Origin: Actinomycetota bacterium
GTDB lineage: Bacteria > Actinomycetota > Geothermincolia > Fen-727 > JAQURN01
Reading direction: 5' to 3'
Assembly (NCBI GenBank): GCA_028715585.1
Contig: JAQURN010000057.1
Span: forward strand, 1 to 7,735
Length of the DNA stretch: 7,735 nucleotides
Part shown: one piece after another, positions 6,642 to 7,735 of the stretch
Layout: each line of letters begins with the position of its first letter
Position numbering within the stretch: position 1 is the stretch's first letter
The notes under the pieces: generated by a model
The model's database searches: none
What the model was told of the DNA's origin: nothing
Seen by the model: only the letters and a program-made list of their open reading frames with translations
Program-made: the position numbers and the translations under genes

Positions 6642-7735
6642 TCTTCCCTCGATTCTAGCGCAGCCTGCGCTGCCGCAAGCCTGGCGACTGGAACCCGATA
6701 GGGAGAGCAAGAGACATAATTGAGCCCAACACGATGGCAAAACTTCACCGAAGACGGGTCGCCTCCATGTTCCCCGCAGATTCCAAGCTTGATATCCTTC
6801 CTAGTCTGCCTGCCCTTCTCGATTGCCATTTTCACCAATTCTCCAACTCCCTCCTGGTCAAGCCTGTGAAATGGGTCGAAGGGATATATCTCCCTCTCGA
6901 GATAGGTAGGGAGAAAACCCTTGACGTCATCCCTTGAAATTCCAAGAGTGGTCTGGGTGAGGTCATTCGTGCCGAAGGAGAAAAACTCCGCCTCTTCTGC
7001 TATCTCGCCCGCGGCAACGCAGGCCCTGGGGAGCTCGACCATCGTTCCAACCTTGTAGCTGATGTCCGCCCCTTCCCTCGAGATGACTTCATCCGCGATT
7101 CTCACCGCCATCTCCTTCACGATAGCCATTTCTTTTTCAGTGGCAACGAGGGGAACCATTATTTCTGGCTTCACTGGCACGCCTTTTTTGGATACGAGGC
7201 AAGCCGCCTCGATTATCGCCCGAATCTGCATCTCGTAAATCTCGGGATAGGTGATGCCAAGCCTGCACCCTCTATGACCGAGCATTGGGTTTGCCTCTTT
7301 GAGCCTTCGGCTTCTCTCTTCTACCTCTTGTGGACTCACCTCGAGTTTTTTAGCAACTTCCTCTATTTCTTCCTTCGTGTGAGGCAAGAACTCGTGCAAG
7401 GGGGGGTCGAGAAGCCTGATGGTAACCGGCCTTGCCCCCATTGCCTCGAATATCCCCACGAAGTCTCCCTTCTGCATTGGGAAAAGTTTGTCTAGCGCCT
7501 CGCGGCGACCCTCCTCAGTGTCGGAGAGTGTCATCCGCCGCATGGAGGCAATTCTCTCCTCGCCAAAGAACATATGCTCGGTGCGGCAGAGCCCAATTCC
7601 TTCCGCCCCAAAGGAAATCGCCTGCTCCGCCTGCTCCGGTGTATCGGCATTCGTTCTCACCCCAAGCCTCCTGAACTCATCAGCCCAGGAAAGAAGCTCG
7701 TTGAACTGATGGTAGACGCGTGATTCCTCCGGGCT
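6638..7735 (-). CDS. ppdK: Pyruvate, phosphate dikinase, C-terminal part, cut by the window edge
   Basis: PPDK interconverts pyruvate, ATP and phosphate with phosphoenolpyruvate, AMP and pyrophosphate. In anaerobes it serves gluconeogenesis or pyrophosphate-linked glycolysis. The frame is open to the right edge and encodes 365 residues, the PEP/pyruvate-binding TIM-barrel domain of a protein usually near 880 residues. Visible blocks are GVRTNADTP at 25-33, GLCRTEHMF at 48-56, RLLDPPLHEFLP at 107-118, NPMLGHRGCRL at 149-159, GTMVELPRA at 230-238, the PEP-utilising signature FGTNDLTQTTLG at 254-265, and CGEHGGDP at 320-327. Cys320 corresponds to the catalytic Cys831 of the Clostridium symbiosum enzyme. 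The SRVYHQFN and LRRLGVRTNADT-like segment favours PPDK over PEP synthase or enzyme I. The stop overlaps the next gene by four bases. The nucleotide-binding and phosphohistidine domains lie outside the window. Confidence 0.96.
   Translation of the reverse strand, partial: SPEESRVYHQFNELLSWADEFRRLGVRTNADTPEQAEQAISFGAEGIGLCRTEHMFFGEERIASMRRMTLSDTEEGRREALDKLFPMQKGDFVGIFEAMGARPVTIRLLDPPLHEFLPHTKEEIEEVAKKLEVSPQEVEERSRRLKEANPMLGHRGCRLGITYPEIYEMQIRAIIEAACLVSKKGVPVKPEIMVPLVATEKEMAIVKEMAVRIADEVISREGADISYKVGTMVELPRACVAAGEIAEEAEFFSFGTNDLTQTTLGISRDDVKGFLPTYLEREIYPFDPFHRLDQEGVGELVKMAIEKGRQTRKDIKLGICGEHGGDPSSVKFCHRVGLNYVSCSPYRVPVARLAAAQAALESREE

Noticed and set aside
6642..6740. N-terminal extension of the flavodoxin-fold protein to a start at 6740
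   Set aside because: The added 33 residues overlap the conserved end of ppdK in another frame and lack family similarity; the ATG at 6641 begins exactly at the flavin-binding strand.

Overview
The window carries seven complete protein genes and two genes cut by its edges. All nine lie on the minus strand, packed head to tail, with no gap longer than 76 bases. I see no tRNA, rRNA, mobile element, CRISPR array or phage gene. The base composition looks fairly even, about half G+C, with no obvious island of foreign DNA. The genes point to an anaerobic bacterium: pyruvate phosphate dikinase, a cysteine-rich flavodoxin-fold protein, rubrerythrin and desulfoferrodoxin are all typical of strict anaerobes. 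From general knowledge, the order ppdK, dgt, dnaG, rpoD resembles clostridial Firmicutes and some deep-branching anaerobic Actinomycetota. I cannot place the organism more precisely from this sequence.

Transcription runs from right to left. At 7735-6638 is the C-terminal part of pyruvate phosphate dikinase. Its stop codon overlaps the start of a flavodoxin-fold protein with four clustered cysteines (6641-6045). A dGTPase-type HD phosphohydrolase (dgt, 5998-5000), DNA primase (dnaG, 4927-3083) and the primary sigma factor (rpoD, 3041-1851) follow. This is an anaerobe's version of the macromolecular synthesis operon, linking dNTP balance, replication priming and transcription initiation. Next is a conserved protein of the TIGR02757/DUF2400 family (1782-943), whose function is unknown to me. 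No convincing terminator separates these genes.

The last two genes form an oxidative-stress module: rubrerythrin (866-291), which reduces peroxide, and desulfoferrodoxin (253 to the left edge), which reduces superoxide. Both have strong Shine-Dalgarno sites. A plausible sigma-70-type promoter with two abutting small inverted repeats lies just upstream of rubrerythrin, so the pair probably has its own regulation as well as possible read-through from the sigma operon.

Most of the window is ordinary core genome, and I found no clear new multi-gene system. The points most worth a second look are the DUF2400 protein with its HhH-glycosylase-like Asp motif, the C-x2-C-x3-C-x3-C insertion in the flavodoxin-fold protein, and the palindromes at the rubrerythrin promoter.
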